Shown piece after piece: positions 10,994 through 22,700 of a DNA stretch of 64,000 bases. Origin of the DNA: Blastomyces gilchristii SLH14081 (lineage: Eukaryota; Ascomycota; Eurotiomycetes; Onygenales; Ajellomycetaceae); assembly GCF_000003855.2 (NCBI RefSeq), contig NW_003101682.1, positions 3,312,386-3,376,385 of the forward strand, given 5' to 3'. A model generated the notes under the pieces. It was not told the origin of the DNA. It did no database searches and saw only the letters and a list, made by a program, of their open reading frames with translations. Every line of letters starts with the position of its first letter. Position 1 is the stretch's first letter. The translations under genes were made by a program, and so were the position numbers.

Positions 10994-13400
10994 TTGAGAG
11001 AGTTTTGTACAAGAATCTGTTATTATAATGTGAGATAACTTTTCTAAAGCCTTTTTAATATCAGTCAGACTGATAGAATAGATTGATACATAGTTCTGCT
11101 GTCAGCAAACTTATTAGTGACTCTGTCAGTGATTTTGATAATGACTTCTTTTTCAAAGTATTTCATACATGTTGACAGAGATCTGTGTCAGATTCATAAT
11201 CTTGTAAATATCATCTTCATGAACTCTATCATTGTTAGAAAATATCAAGCTTCTGTTTCAAGTGTTCAATAAGATGTCTTATTCAGATAGTCAGATAAGT
11301 TCTAATATAAGATTATAATCAAGATTATCAACTTCATATGCATAGGCATCTTCATGCTGATATTCTCTCACATCTATGATCAGCTTCACTATATAACAGA
11401 TACAAATGTTCTTTGAATCACTAAATTCTGTGAGAAGTTGAGGTTTTAATAGAGAAATACACTGAAGTTTATGATGTCTTACAACTGAAGATTTTATCAT
11501 TGCATAGTGATATAGATCACTGTCTATCATAGCTTTCATATTATACATATTATGAATCATAGTAGATATAAGAATCATATTCATTGTCATCTTCTCTTCA
11601 AATTGTTGTTGTTCAATCTCTTCAAGCTTCTGTTTATAAATTTAAACAGAAGCTAATCTTTTCTCTGTTTCACTGAGATATTCTTATAGTTATCTTCTGA
11701 ATCTTCTTTCACTGCAATGTGATTGATACAGACAGACACTGATCTTTCTCTCAAGTGTGAAGACATATAGATCAATTGATAGTTGAAAGCAATGTGTTCT
11801 GATGAGTTACAGTTAGACTGACCGTGTGACCGTGTCTGAGACCAGGACCAGATTTTTTGATAGTCTCATTACCAATTCGACTGATCTCATTACACAGTTT
11901 TAACATTAGATAGTAGTTTCATACTGTTTCAGTGAGACTTACTGTCTACTCTTGTCACATTTTTCAAATGAGACCATGATTTTCACTTCTCAATTTAAAT
12001 TATTTTTATTGCTTTAAATGACTTTAAATCTCATTTGAGTGTTATCAAAAAGTGTTACTTTTTAAAAAATTAAAAATAGTCTAAAAAAAACCTTAAAATG
12101 TCTAAAAATAGTAACTTTGTGCCAAGAATGGGACTAAATGAGACCAAATGGGATCACTTTCTCATTTTTTTCAAGTCATGGTTTCATTTTAAGATCTGAT
12201 ATATAGTCACTTTACATGTTTTTTTAATAGCCAGTCCCAGCGGGATTCACGCCAAGAAATGTATGAGATCAGATCAAATGAGATCAAATGTGAAATTTAT
12301 AGTCTCAGTGATCAGTCTAGTTACAGTTAATACACACTTCACATTGATATTAATCAGTGACTTCTTCAGAAGTGATCTCAGAAACTCAGAAGTCTGTTCA
12401 AACAGTGAAAACTCTTGCTTATGTATAGACATTTGAATCTATTCAGTTCATGACATCTGTATCATTGCTGTTACTCCTCTTCAATACAGATATATAAATG
12501 ACTGAGATGTAATATCTTCTATCACTGTTCTGTATACTCTTGAGCTTGATAAGATAGTCATTTAATGTTCAGAGCTATGTGCAGAAGTCTTTATAAGTCT
12601 GGTCTTCATCTACACTTACAAGAGTCTGTAAGAGTTTGAAAGTCAATGTCTTCTTGAGCATGTTAATCTTTATTTGATTCTCTTAAGATTGATCACCTGC
12701 TTCTAGAATCTTGATATTGAAGTCAGAAATGAATGTTGTAAGAGAAGTGTTTCTCTATCAGATACTCTATAATCAATCTAATACTTTCTGTTATATGATA
12801 GTGTCTTAGAACAGAATATCAAGATATTTTATAATATTATCAGATGTTCTTAATACTGATTCATATACTTTTATTCATGAATGAAACTTCTGTTTTATAT
12901 GATTCTTCAATTGTTTATTGATATATCAATCTTGATTAATTAATGAACTGATGAAATATTCATCTACACTCAGTTTCACAAGCATTTTCATTCTTCATAA
13001 TGAGTAGAGAGTGAGATTGAAAGTATTGAAATATGTAAGAGCATCTAAGTGTTCTTTCAGCACTTTTGTATTTGATTCTGTAGATATTGAAATTACATGA
13101 GTTAATCATTGAATCTCTTCATATTGAAGTTGTTGAGTTGCATGTATATCAGCTATTTATTATTATTATAATTTCAACATTGCTCAGAGCTACTGTGACA
13201 TCATGTCTATGTTTGTATTTAAGAGTTTCATATTATTATTAGACATGATTATATTGATTGTCAGATGTGTAATTATATTCTCATATATCTGAGTGTTAGA
13301 ACTCTCAGATCTTTCACTGATTTTCTCTTATAAGATCTTATTCTCTTCATAAGATCTTGTTACAGAGTCAGAGTGACTGATGAGCAAGCTTCTATCTGAG
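10994..13400 (-). pseudogene. Gypsy copy A gag-protease remnant
   Basis: Right-hand part of copy A, beyond the nested Gypsy E. The protease domain is an open frame at 11590-11291: the active site reads I-D-S-D where copy B has V-D-S-G, and the end D-N-L-D-Y-N-L-I-L-E-L is the usual C-terminal part of retropepsin. Gag follows to the right (about 11600-13300). In copy D the same region encodes a CCHC zinc knuckle. A MITE sits between gag and protease at 11814-12319. Stops by transition are frequent, so gag is not translatable. Confidence 0.75.
11814..12319. mobile_element. 506-bp MITE, hAT-like (copy 1, in Gypsy A)
   Basis: It begins TAGACTGACC and ends GATCAGTCTA, giving imperfect terminal inverted repeats of about 7-10 bp. 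It is flanked by perfect 8-bp duplications GTTACAGT at 11806-11813 and 12320-12327. Copies B and C carry the single uninterrupted GTTACAGT or a transition variant. The second copy, at 30199-30704, has exactly the same length but the opposite orientation. No transposase is encoded; the interior has A/T runs and no long frame. The 8-bp duplication and TIR start suggest mobilisation by a hAT transposase (inference). Confidence 0.85.
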
Positions 13401-13517
13401 AACTCAGTGTCTACTTAACTGTTTGACTGTTTCTCTATTTCTTACACATTGTTATATGTTCAGATATCTCTTAATGAATAATTATTTCTAATGAGAAGAT
13501 GATGAATGTTTCTATAG

Positions 13518-13850
13518 TGTAAGAGACCTACACTGAATAGATTGATATAATATTAATAGATCTTATATAACAAAGATACAAATGTTAAAGAAGGAAAGAA
13601 AGAGAAAGTGCAAGAATTAGTAATCAAGGTGGATATTTATACATGTATGTGGTGGTGTATGTGGTGGAGCTTCAGAGTGGAAGAATATGCGCGCATCTGT
13701 AGCGGCCGAGGATCAGTGATTAGGAATGGCTGAGAATCGGAGTGTACACTATGTGCGTTCATAGCGGCCGCGGATCGGTGATCGGGAATGGAAGAATCTA
13801 TGAAGTGTAATGGAATAGTCTATATGATTGATCAGGCGCAGCCCGCCACA
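13518..13850 (-). repeat. 5' LTR of Gypsy copy A
   Basis: 333 bp, reading TGTGGCGGGC to CTCTTACA on the complement, equal in length to the right LTR of copy B. It retains many CG and GG dinucleotides (GCGGCCGCGG, GCGCAGCCCGCC), although the body of the element is strongly RIPed. Its 3' partner lies outside the window. Confidence 0.88.
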
Positions 13851-15049
13851 ATTTACACTATATTAAGCAGATTAAAGAATATATAGTATTTAATAACTGT
13901 AATATTCTGATAAAAGAGAATAAGTATTAAGACTATAAAAATCTACTATAGTGAATAAATTATTAAGATATAAAAAAGATACTACTCTTATAGAAGAGTT
14001 TTCAGTGAATTTTATAACTAATATTAAGAGATTTCTTTAACAGCTCTGATATATATCTAACACAGAAGATTCAGAATTTATATATATATTATTCAGTACT
14101 TTTTAATAATTTACTGAGAATAAATAAAGAAGCTGAAGATAAGAATGATAATTTACTGAACTACTCTATTAAATTAATATTAATAAAAGATTATATTATT
14201 CTGAAGATTTTTAATTATCTATTATTAAATAAAATATTATAGAAAGTTAATATATAATTTATAAATCTCTTCAAGCTTGAATTACTTTATTTATTTCTTA
14301 ATAAGCTGTAAGAATTCTATAATACTGATTAAAATAAGCTCTCAGTTTTAAAACTAGATTATTATTTAATTCTTTTCTATAATAAGTTAATATTCTCAGT
14401 TCAGTATATCTCTTCAACTAATTAATTAATTAGTTATTAACTTATTAATATATAAATCAGAGAGTATATTCACTGAATCTCTTTTATAAAGAGAAATATT
14501 CTTTAATATTAGAAAGTTAATCTTGACTGAATTATAATTATCTTTATTTATAAAATAGAATTAAGCAGATTTTCTTTATACTTATTTCTCTATATTATAT
14601 CAGACAGAATTATCTGCTGAATCTGCTGATTTTATAAGAGAATTTTAATAATTATACTATTATCAGACTTTCAGTAATTTAAAAGACAGTATTATATAAC
14701 ATTCTAATACTGAATAGTGATAAAAATAACAGTTATTTAATATATAAATTATAGATAATAAGATATTTATATTACACTTGAAATATCTTATTTCTTTAGA
14801 TAGTTAGCTATATTAATTGATGAATAGTTTGATTTATATGAAGTAGTTAGTTAAATAGTATGTATTAATTCACTGACAGAACAGTATATCAGAGTTCACA
14901 GTATCTTAATAGTATCTTGATAATGACATTCACTGATTACATGATGACTGAGCCATGTCCTGATGATGTCAAGAAGTCCTGTACTGGTTCAACATCATCT
15001 TGATGTTTAATTTTTGGCAATGTGTCACTGAAATCAATGATGGAACATG
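13851..15049. other. Very AT-rich unrecognised relic
   Basis: About 1.2 kb between the LTR of copy A and the GC-balanced island. To about 14880 it is the most AT-rich part of the window, with dense TAA/TAG/TGA in every frame. It looks like a RIPed coding relic, but no motif is recognisable. Composition becomes normal between about 14950 and 15050. Confidence 0.4.
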
Positions 15050-15201
15050 TGTTACAATCGGCGACATGTGACCGGCGTGGAACGGTGGAACCACCGTGGA
15101 ATCACTGTAAATTGACCCTACGTTCTTCCGGTATGGATCCATTTAGTGTAACTCGCGTAGATAGATTACACACATACACACAACAACGTTATCCTCCAAG
15201 A
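15050..15201 (+). repeat. Solo-LTR-like piece related to the Copia-1 LTR
   Basis: It starts TGTTACAATCGG and ends CCTCCAAGA. Its last 55 bases or so (GTGTAACTCGCGTAG, then ACAACAACGTTATCC) closely match the end of the 106-bp Copia-1 LTR; the 5' part is different. No internal region follows and no target duplication is visible. It is unmutated (CG and CC present), in contrast to the RIPed copies. It contains a perfect palindrome CGGTGGAACCACCG. Confidence 0.5.
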
Positions 15202-16609
15202 GATTTTTGATGGGGTGCACGTGATGTCATGTTACGTTACAGCGATTTTTGATTGGAAAAGTTGGTTTTTCTATAATAGTGAGATTTCTATTCTTTTTAC
15301 TTCTACTGCTGCTATCTATATATATTACTCAGTCATTATATCAGTTAACTACATCCAAGACCTTTGCGACGGATTAATTATTTCGCTTCCGTCTCCGCCT
15401 TGTTAACCTGACCACCAATCGTTAGAACAACATCGCTCAGGGCCTTCCATCGAGGCAACATCCAATCTATTAACATTAACGGATAACCACTCATCAAGCT
15501 TGGTCGACACGTTTGTCGCGTGAAGGAACATCAATGGAATGCCTAAATTATCCTTCAGCCTGGGCGATCACATCTCACGGGGATGTGTACTTACGCTAAC
15601 AGCTGTTTCCTCGCCAAGGGCTCTTCTTATTATATGAGGAAATATTTTGCTTCATTTTCCCCCTGTCGTCTTCTTCTCGCCTGATCCTTGGACCTCTGTG
15701 AAATGGGGGTTTTTACTATTTGGCATTTCTACTATTGCAAGCTGTACCAGCCGGTATTTCATGATAGTCTGAGGCTAGATCAAAATGATCTACCCTATTA
15801 TTTCTTATATCTATGGCTGCCTGCCTCGACACCGAGTTTCCTGACTGTATAAATAGTCGCAATTACGCAAGAGTTCTTCTTGTTCATGTTGCCTTGGAGC
15901 TTCTGTGCAGTTATGACAGCTGTAGAGTTGAAGCCAGCTGAAATGTTGTGCTACGGCTTCTTGCGATGTCTCCTTGGGCGTCATTTTCATGGGTAAGCAG
16001 AACTACTCTGTATGTCTATCAGCCTTGGATCTGCTTATATCAGGTGTGAATTGGAATAAACGCATATATTTACCTTCAGAAGCGTACTGGACATCTTCTC
16101 CATTCCCTACCCTCAAGGAAAGTCGCAAAAAGGACCGTCTAAATATACATTGTTACTCTGCATATATACCCACTGCTAAACAGGATGCTTAAAAATACAC
16201 TTCGACATAGTAACAAGGAATGATACATAGCTGCGTTGGCCAGGGAGCCGTAGCTGTTTGGCGCACAAAAACAAGCAGTCAAAAAAGGAGGTCACGGGCC
16301 ACGTGGAGCGGTCTCTGCCTGTGTCCTGCTCCCCGACCTCAACCCGACCTCAAGACTCCTCACTCCCTATCTCACTTCTTTGCTTTGATACTTCCATCTC
16401 AGCGCTGCCATTTCTGCTTCGACAATCGTCCTATCTCCGTTTTTGCTGAGACCCGGCCCTGGGCTTCTCACTCTCGTTTAGCAGATTGCTTTCTTTCCAA
16501 GAAATAACTCCTGTCATTTCCTGAGTTTCGGGGGTAGTCTCTCGCTTTTCGCAATCCTTGCCCTGTACTTCTTCACCACACTCTTTTTTACCCATACACG
16601 TCCTTCATT
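15202..16609. promoter_or_regulatory. Upstream region of the secreted-protein gene
   Basis: 1.4 kb of GC-balanced unique sequence with no convincing gene. A TATAAATAG stands at 15848-15856, followed by a 36-codon frame (15886-15996) ending in a GGGTAAGC context that resembles a splice donor; this could be a small upstream transcript but is not supported further. From about 16300 to 16600 the plus strand is strongly C/T-rich, as is common just upstream of fungal start codons, so the promoter and 5' UTR of the gene at 16610 probably lie here. Confidence 0.45.
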
Positions 16610-18625
16610 ATGCGTGTCCAAGCCGTCATTGGAGCGGGATTTGCTGCTCTAGCTGCTGGGGCTCGTTTGCCTCGAAGGTATGTTAATGCTGTCTACTGCG
16701 TTCGTCGCGTTTTCCATTTGTCATTCGTGGATTGTTCTGGTTGCATTCACCTTACGTACGCGCTCTACCACAACTTCTCAGTATATATAGTAGCTACCTA
16801 CTTCTATCGGGTGATTGTGTGATCTTTGCTTTACGAGGTTGAAATATTCTCCAATTTCAATGGCATGTCATTGAAAAGTTTGCAAGATTCATCCCATTTG
16901 ATCTCAAGCAATGTCTGACTCTGGGAGCACGCACTCTAACTAATATAAATCGTCTCTAGCCGGAGTGATTCAAATTTCCAAATTGTAACTGTCACGACAA
17001 CTGTTCTCCCCAGGGATTGCGCCTCTGCCGCGACGAGTACGAATGACCGGGCTGTGACTATTACAACCACTGTTCCCCCCAAGGCCTGCGCGTCTCCCGA
17101 GACCGAGCCTGTGACCATCACGCTCACGGAAACGGTGTATATCACACTTACTCTCTATGTTTCGCCTGTCACTTCCACTGTTAGCTCAAAGGGTGAATCC
17201 AGAGCTACTGAAGAAACATTTGTGACATACACGACAGCCGCTTCAAGATTTGAAACAAACCCTGCAGTCACCAATGATTCCTCATCGCAACATTCAACTC
17301 TCACAATGACAGTCCACCCGCTACCCGTTTCGGAGCCTACGACAACGATTACTTCAGTTTCGACTGAGGTGATTACTATTACCTTCAGTGACACCCTGTC
17401 GTCAAGTGGTTTGCCAGATAAATCGGTGCCACAGCTGCCTACCACTGAAGCTGACAATAGCGCTGAAGCATCCGATATATCGGCGACTCCATCCACTCCA
17501 ATAGCCATTCCGCCTATGCCACCTATCCCATCAACTATATCCACCGTAGGCAGTGCACCTGGCACAGCAGAGCTACCAACCCTAACTCTGCCTATTACTA
17601 CGGTCATTCCGACCACCCTATCCGCTGTCACTTCTAAACCATACGGTCCTAGTGGTTGGAATTCCACAAATCCAGTAAACGCTACAGCACAAGCCACAGG
17701 CATGCAGTGCATGTCTGGGGGTCCAAACCCTAGTTGTTCCAAGCCAGTTATTGTATCTATCGCCAAACGACAGGTCGGCGTGATGGTTACAGCAACTATT
17801 AACGGTCAGATTGTCTCATGGGTCAACAATTGGGATGGTGGTGCTCTATCTTCCCCGTCATCTTCAACCCAGACCGCTATTATTGAAATCACTCGCACGA
17901 TAAGTGAACCTTCACCGACTCCAACTAAATGTGGAGAATCGGGTGAATTTACAATGGATGTAAGCACATATATACACTTTACTCCGCAATTCCATTTATC
18001 AGAAGCACTGCTTGCAATTGCTGATCGAAGTTAGTTTGATAACTTGCCTCGATTTTCACCAAGTAACAACGATGCTGCCGCGTTTCCACCAATCTTCAAC
18101 CCCTATAACCATTTATTCTTCTCTGATGGATGGTCTTACGGTCCTCCGCCAACTGAGCCATACCCTCCCACTTCCAACCCACATATCGGAATCTACATAC
18201 CCGAGAAGAGTGAGGATAATCGTGGCTCTCCGTATGCGGGATTGCTACATGGAGGCGAATTCGGTGCAGGGCCTCGTAGTAGCCTGGACACTTTCTGGTT
18301 TGATGCTTACTCCGCCAATTTTGGGTGCGATAACGGCTCTGCCAATACAACTTGTGCAGTGACGGTGTCCGCGGTCAGATACTCAGCGCAAACAAAGATA
18401 GAGGAGTCGGCTGGGACTCGCAGATTCGCCATCCCACCATGCCCAGGGTACAGAAACTGTAGGCTTTCTTCATTAGACTTTGGAGACAGTTTCCTGGGAA
18501 TTAGCGGACTCAAATTTTCTGCGTCCGTGCAGGATAAGCCGGCCATTTTTTTTGTCGACGATATCAAAATGAATTGGTATAACAACACCTGTGCTGCGGG
18601 CTTAGAGCGGCTGCGCTCTCGTTGA
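16610..18625 (+). CDS. Secreted Ser/Thr-rich cell-surface-type protein (three exons)
   Basis: Exons 16610-16677, 16960-17959 and 18035-18625 give 552 residues. Intron 1 (16678-16959, 282 bp) has GTATGT, a CTAAC branch site and CTCTAG. Intron 2 (17960-18034, 75 bp) has GTAAGC, GCTGAT and GTTAG; frames join exactly. Residues 1-20 form a signal peptide (M-R-V-Q-A-V-I, then an Ala/Gly core), followed by R-L-P-R, a possible Kex2-type site. Residues 30-330 are Ser/Thr/Pro-rich with repeated V-T-V-T-T-T or V-T-I-T-T-T plus Cys motifs, likely O-glycosylated. Exon 3 encodes a folded C-terminal domain: F-D-N-L-P, P-P-I-F-N-P-Y, F-W-F-D-A-Y-S-A, I-P-P-C-P-G and a final Cys-containing segment. This resembles a conserved domain of unknown function in many fungal secreted proteins (from memory). 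No C-terminal GPI signal or membrane helix. Codon use is balanced and not RIPed, so it is probably functional. Adhesin, wall protein or effector are possible roles (inference). Confidence 0.85.
16678..16959 (+). other. Intron 1 of the secreted-protein gene
   Basis: 282 bp, GTATGT to CTCTAG with CTAACTAAT about 20-25 nt before the acceptor. Splicing is needed to join the signal-peptide exon to the Ser/Thr-rich exon in phase 2. Within the intron the signal-peptide frame runs on to a stop at 16820-16822, so an unspliced product would lack the mature protein. Confidence 0.8.
17960..18034 (+). other. Intron 2 of the secreted-protein gene
   Basis: 75 bp, GTAAGC to GTTAG with a GCTGAT branch-like motif near the end. 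It lies in phase 0; removing it joins G-E-F-T-M-D to F-D-N-L-P, and retention ends translation at the TAG inside the acceptor. Confidence 0.85.
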
Positions 18626-19109
18626 AAGGGGTTTCCATGCTGTCGTGACATGGAGAAAGAACCGGAATTGAAGCCAATGTATCCATACGGAATTATTGTG
18701 TTCTATGAAGCTTGCTTCGATGTATTATAGTACTTATTTACTGTTTGCTTTTCAAGGCAGGCGGCGAGGCTTTGGTTCGCTCTCCAAATACTCCGGACGT
18801 AATTCGATGGTGAATCGGAACACAGACATACGTATGTCATGACTGGATTTTCCTATAAGGCGATTTGATGGCTGTGTATTATTTAATGATGTTGAGAGAT
18901 AATGAAATATGTATTCGCCAGCAGGTTAACTATATCTGACTTATCCAGGTAGGCAACAAACCTTTAAAACACCTAGATCTTTCAGGGTATCTGCCAAATG
19001 TATGAAATATGAAACAGACTTACCATAATTCTAGTGAGTACATACAACTTTCACAGGGTAGTAGTTATACATTATCTCAGCAGGCTCAGACTCTCTGTTC
19101 TGCTCGGTT
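18626..19109. other. 3' flank of the secreted-protein gene
   Basis: GC-balanced to about 18900, then increasingly AT-rich. It probably holds the 3' UTR and terminator of the upstream gene; no other gene is seen. A short stretch at about 19070-19100 (ATTATCTCAG, then CTCAGACTCTCT) resembles the LTR-like piece at 24725-24749. Confidence 0.4.
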
Positions 19110-19440
19110 GCAGCATATTGCGGCATAAGGAATTCAGTCACTTAGAAAGCTCTGAGCTTCTGAGTATACTTGAATCAAGAGTGTACTGATCGAGCATAGC
19201 TGAGAACATTCAAATGTATACTCACAAGTGTCTGAATTGCCAGGTTGTGAAAGAATTTAAGAAAGAATTTAAATGTGAGAAAGTACAATATCAGATGAAA
19301 AGTACAATACAGTTATTCAAATAATGAAAGATGAACTTCATAGATAAATTACTACAGATGTTAAATAAAATTTGTTGAATAATCACTACTCTTAACTATA
19401 TTACTGATTAATTAGTAGTAAAAGCAGTTTCAAAAGTAAC
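19110..19440 (+). pseudogene. Gypsy E-family integrase fragment
   Basis: It matches the reverse complement of Gypsy E around 6720-6405: the second His of the zinc finger region, the C-L-N-C pair and the start of the catalytic core. It is interrupted at 19440 by the LTR-like piece at 19441, directly after a segment (AGTTTCA, then TAAC) that corresponds to E. It is a truncated second copy of family E, in plus orientation, RIPed. Confidence 0.75.
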
Positions 19441-19508
19441 TGTTGGCCGTTACGGCCGTTGCGGTTATTGGCTGTGGCGATCTCCCTAGATAACGTGACC
19501 CATCACTA
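19441..19508 (+). repeat. LTR-like piece X, left part
   Basis: Starts TGTTGGCCGTTACGG and resembles the first 65 bases of the Copia-2 LTR, with an extra stretch in the middle. It stops at CATCACTA where Copia-1 has inserted; its continuation is 24704-24749, after the duplicated CACTA. The Copia-2 LTRs show the uninterrupted CATCACTATATTA. CG dinucleotides remain, so it is little mutated. Confidence 0.65.
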
Positions 19509-19614
19509 TGTTGGTGATTACTACACCTACCCTAGTCACGTGCCACCCCAACCTATTTAGTTGTAACTCGCGTAGTTAGATTACAACACAACACAACAAT
19601 GTTATTCTCCAAGA
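19509..19614 (+). repeat. 5' LTR of Copia-1
   Basis: 106 bp, TGTTGG to CCAAGA. The ends are defined by the target duplication; the terminal dinucleotide is GA rather than the usual CA. It carries none of the six transitions that separate the pair. Confidence 0.85.
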
Positions 19615-19799
19615 GGTTATGAAGCTCTCTACACAATGAAAAGCTGCAAAATAATGTGCAATTGACATTTTCATGCATTGTTACAAGCATGTCTAAATAA
19701 CTTATTAAGTGATTGAATTCATGATTAATCTAAGATCTGAGAGAATATCTGACTTAATAAAAGAATACATATCTTCAAGACAGAGAAATGAGAAAACAT

Positions 19800-22700
19800 C
19801 AGAGTAGTAAACACAAGATTACAGATCACTGTTAACATTAATAACAAATTGAAAGACAGCTTTTGAGATGTTTGAGCTAGATGAAATCATTGCAGAGAAA
19901 CAGTTTAATAAGTTTAATATATATAAAGATCTGATTAAAGATATCAGTGAGATATCAGATAATACAGAAAGCTTAAATAACTGAAATAATAATAGCTCAG
20001 TAAGTAAGAAGACTTGCATAAGACTAGAAATTACAAGACTTTAGTATGAGATTAAGTGAATAAAGACTAGTAGAGATAACTCTGTAGATAATGAGATAAG
20101 AGCAGATCTGATAGAATATCTTTAATAAAAAGAAAAGATATCTATTATAATGAAAGTTCTTGAAGAATTCAGAAGCTAAGTAAGACTTATCAAAAGATTA
20201 ATAGTTCTGACTGAATTCATTAACTACTTAATATAAAGAGAGAAAATTCTTTTAACTATAGAATAGTCTAAAACTAATAATATTCTTAAAGATAATAATC
20301 TTGATAAGAATATTATTATAAATATACAATATTTCTGAAAAGAATATAATCTTTGATTATATAATTATATATAATCTGTAATTACTCTGCAGATTAAGAC
20401 TTATTTTACTATATTTAAGAAATTCAAGTTATCTACTTATACTCTATAAACTATCATAGAGAATAACTTTTCTGAGAGATCTGCTATTCACAGAATCTGT
20501 CTGTTTAAGAAACTAATTAGCATGACTGCTAAGTTAAAAGACTTAGATTATACTTTTATTAAATATCTGATTATTATAAGAACTAATTATATCTGTCTAG
20601 AATATAAGATCTCAGATGTTATATTTTTCAACAGACTGCTTATAGAAGTTAACAGAGATTGAGTCTTATTTATAAGAAATTAAATGAATCAAATTAACAA
20701 AGATAATACTCAATTCTTAGAGAATAATTTTATAAGTCTGTGCTGTGATATTCTTTTACAGCTCTCTGCTATGAATGAAGTAAATACTGATATATCTAGA
20801 AATTCTATCAACAATATGTAAGATAAGAATAAGAAAGACAAGAATAAAGAGAAAGACAATTACAAGAATAAGAACACTGAATTTAAATCTGAATATAGAG
20901 ATAATAATGTGAGAATCTGCTATTATTATCAAAAGATTAATTATATTCAGACTGACTGTTGAAAGAAATACTCTGAGAAATATTCTTTGAATTTAAACTT
21001 CAATATAAATAGAAACAAGAATAAAGATAAGAATGCAAAGAATACAGATACTGCTCCTGTTCACAATGTTATAAAGCAAGTATTTTATATCAAGAAAAAG
21101 GCCTATATGAGTGACTAGACAGAAAAAGATATCTGAATTCTAGACTCTGAATTAGATGCTTATATTATATTTCACAGAGATCTTGTTATGACAAAACCTC
21201 AGAAGATGAAAGTGATGTTGAAAATAACAGATGAAATGATGATCTCTGCTACAGCTATAGAAGATACAAAGATTTCAGTGAAAGAAATGAATATGCTGTT
21301 AAATAATATCTGCTATATTCTGAAGTTAGAAGTGAATCTCATGAGTATGAGTAAGCTTATATATCAGAATTATATCTATAAGCAGTTGATATATGAGAAT
21401 AATCATACTATATTAATTATGTCTTCTGACTGCATATTCTCATTTACAGCAAGATTAAATGAGAATGATATCTATGAGATAAAAAGACTAATTATATACA
21501 GAGACTTGATTCAGTTTACTATACTCAATAATAATTTTGAATCTGTGAATATATTACAGATGAAAGATGACATAATATTGACACTATCTGAAAGAAATGA
21601 TACAAAGATTATAGAACTTATGATAATGCAATGATATTAAAAGCTAGAACATCTGAATTCTATGAATATTGCAAAAATGACAGCAGATTCATAACTAGAA
21701 ATGAGAATAAAGAGTGACAGAGCTTTGTCATTCTGCAAGACCTGTGTACAGGCAAAAATGACATGTTCAATCTTTATATCTATGACATGAGCTGTCAAGC
21801 TGGCAATGAGATTCTTCATTAATCTGGCAGAGAGTGAAAAAACACTTTTCAATGAGAATGACACTCTCACTAGAAGAGGTGTAAGCTACTAATTAAGTAT
21901 AATAGACAATACAATTCATTATAGATGAGTAATTCTTATAATGAGAAAGAAAGAATCTACTACAAGATTAATGAATTTCATCACAGATATTGAGATATCT
22001 ATATAATATCAAGTTAAAATTCTACACTGAGATGATGAAGAAGAGTTCAAAAGTCAAGAACTTAAGACCTACTATCAGAGTAAAGAAATAGCATATGAAA
22101 TAACTATATCTGATACACTACAATTGAATGACTCAGTAGAACACACAAATCAAATAGTTGTAGAAAAGATATGAAGTCTACTATTTAATAATAAATTAGA
22201 AAGAGAACTTTGAAATGAAGTAATACAAGTTATAATCATAATAATTAACACATTCTCAATATTAATAAAGATATTTAAATGTAAGAAAGAAACATCATTT
22301 ACATCTTTTAAAGCTTGAACTGAGGTGCAATCTTCTGTTCATTGAATATGAAGATGAAAGTACAAGATCTACAAGAAGAATTTGAAAGTGTTGAATAAGC
22401 TTGTAGATAGAACTGACAGTAAGAAATAACAGCTGATTAGATATTAAGAATTATATTAATATCATATGTGAGATTCTGTTGTACATTATCTTGAGATTGC
22501 ATGAGATGTCATATTTGATGAAGCTCTTGATATAAGTACAAATACACCTGTAAATACAGTGAGAGAATTCAATGAATTGTCTAATGAATTGAACATTCTG
22601 AATGTCAGAGACAAATGACAGCACTGTCTACTATAATATTTAGTAAAGGAAAAGTCAGATATTTTGAAGATAATTGTTAATAAGAACTTAGAGAGTGTAA

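Larger units (their letters stand above)
1..13850 (-). mobile_element. Gypsy LTR retrotransposon copy A (5' part, RIP-degraded, left end outside window)
   Basis: This Ty3/Gypsy element reads on the minus strand, with its 5' LTR at the right end (13518-13850). The left edge of the window cuts it inside the C-terminal part of integrase, so the 3' LTR is not seen. Bases 1-2705 align along their whole length with copies B (from about 26841), C (from about 38782) and the reverse of D, differing almost only by C/T and G/A transitions. The element is interrupted by Gypsy E (2706-10993) and by a MITE (11814-12319); copies B and C show the uninterrupted sequence at the E site, and B and C at the MITE site. 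Nearly every reading frame is broken by TGA and TAA codons, so it cannot be autonomous. Confidence 0.9.

Noticed and set aside
16220..16507. 95-codon plus-strand frame upstream of the gene
   Set aside because: Composition follows the C/T-rich leader; no conserved segments and it overlaps a second frame equally long.
17155..17766. 203-codon minus-strand frame
   Set aside because: Shadow of the Thr/Ser-rich exon 2 of the secreted-protein gene; no start context or motif.
19509..19611. Copia-1 LTR ending at CA (103 bp)
   Set aside because: The target duplication CACTA fits only if the LTR runs three bases further (106 bp, ending AAGA).
21637..21870. Minus-strand 77-codon frame in Copia-1
   Set aside because: Complement of the integrase region of Copia-1, which reads in the plus direction.
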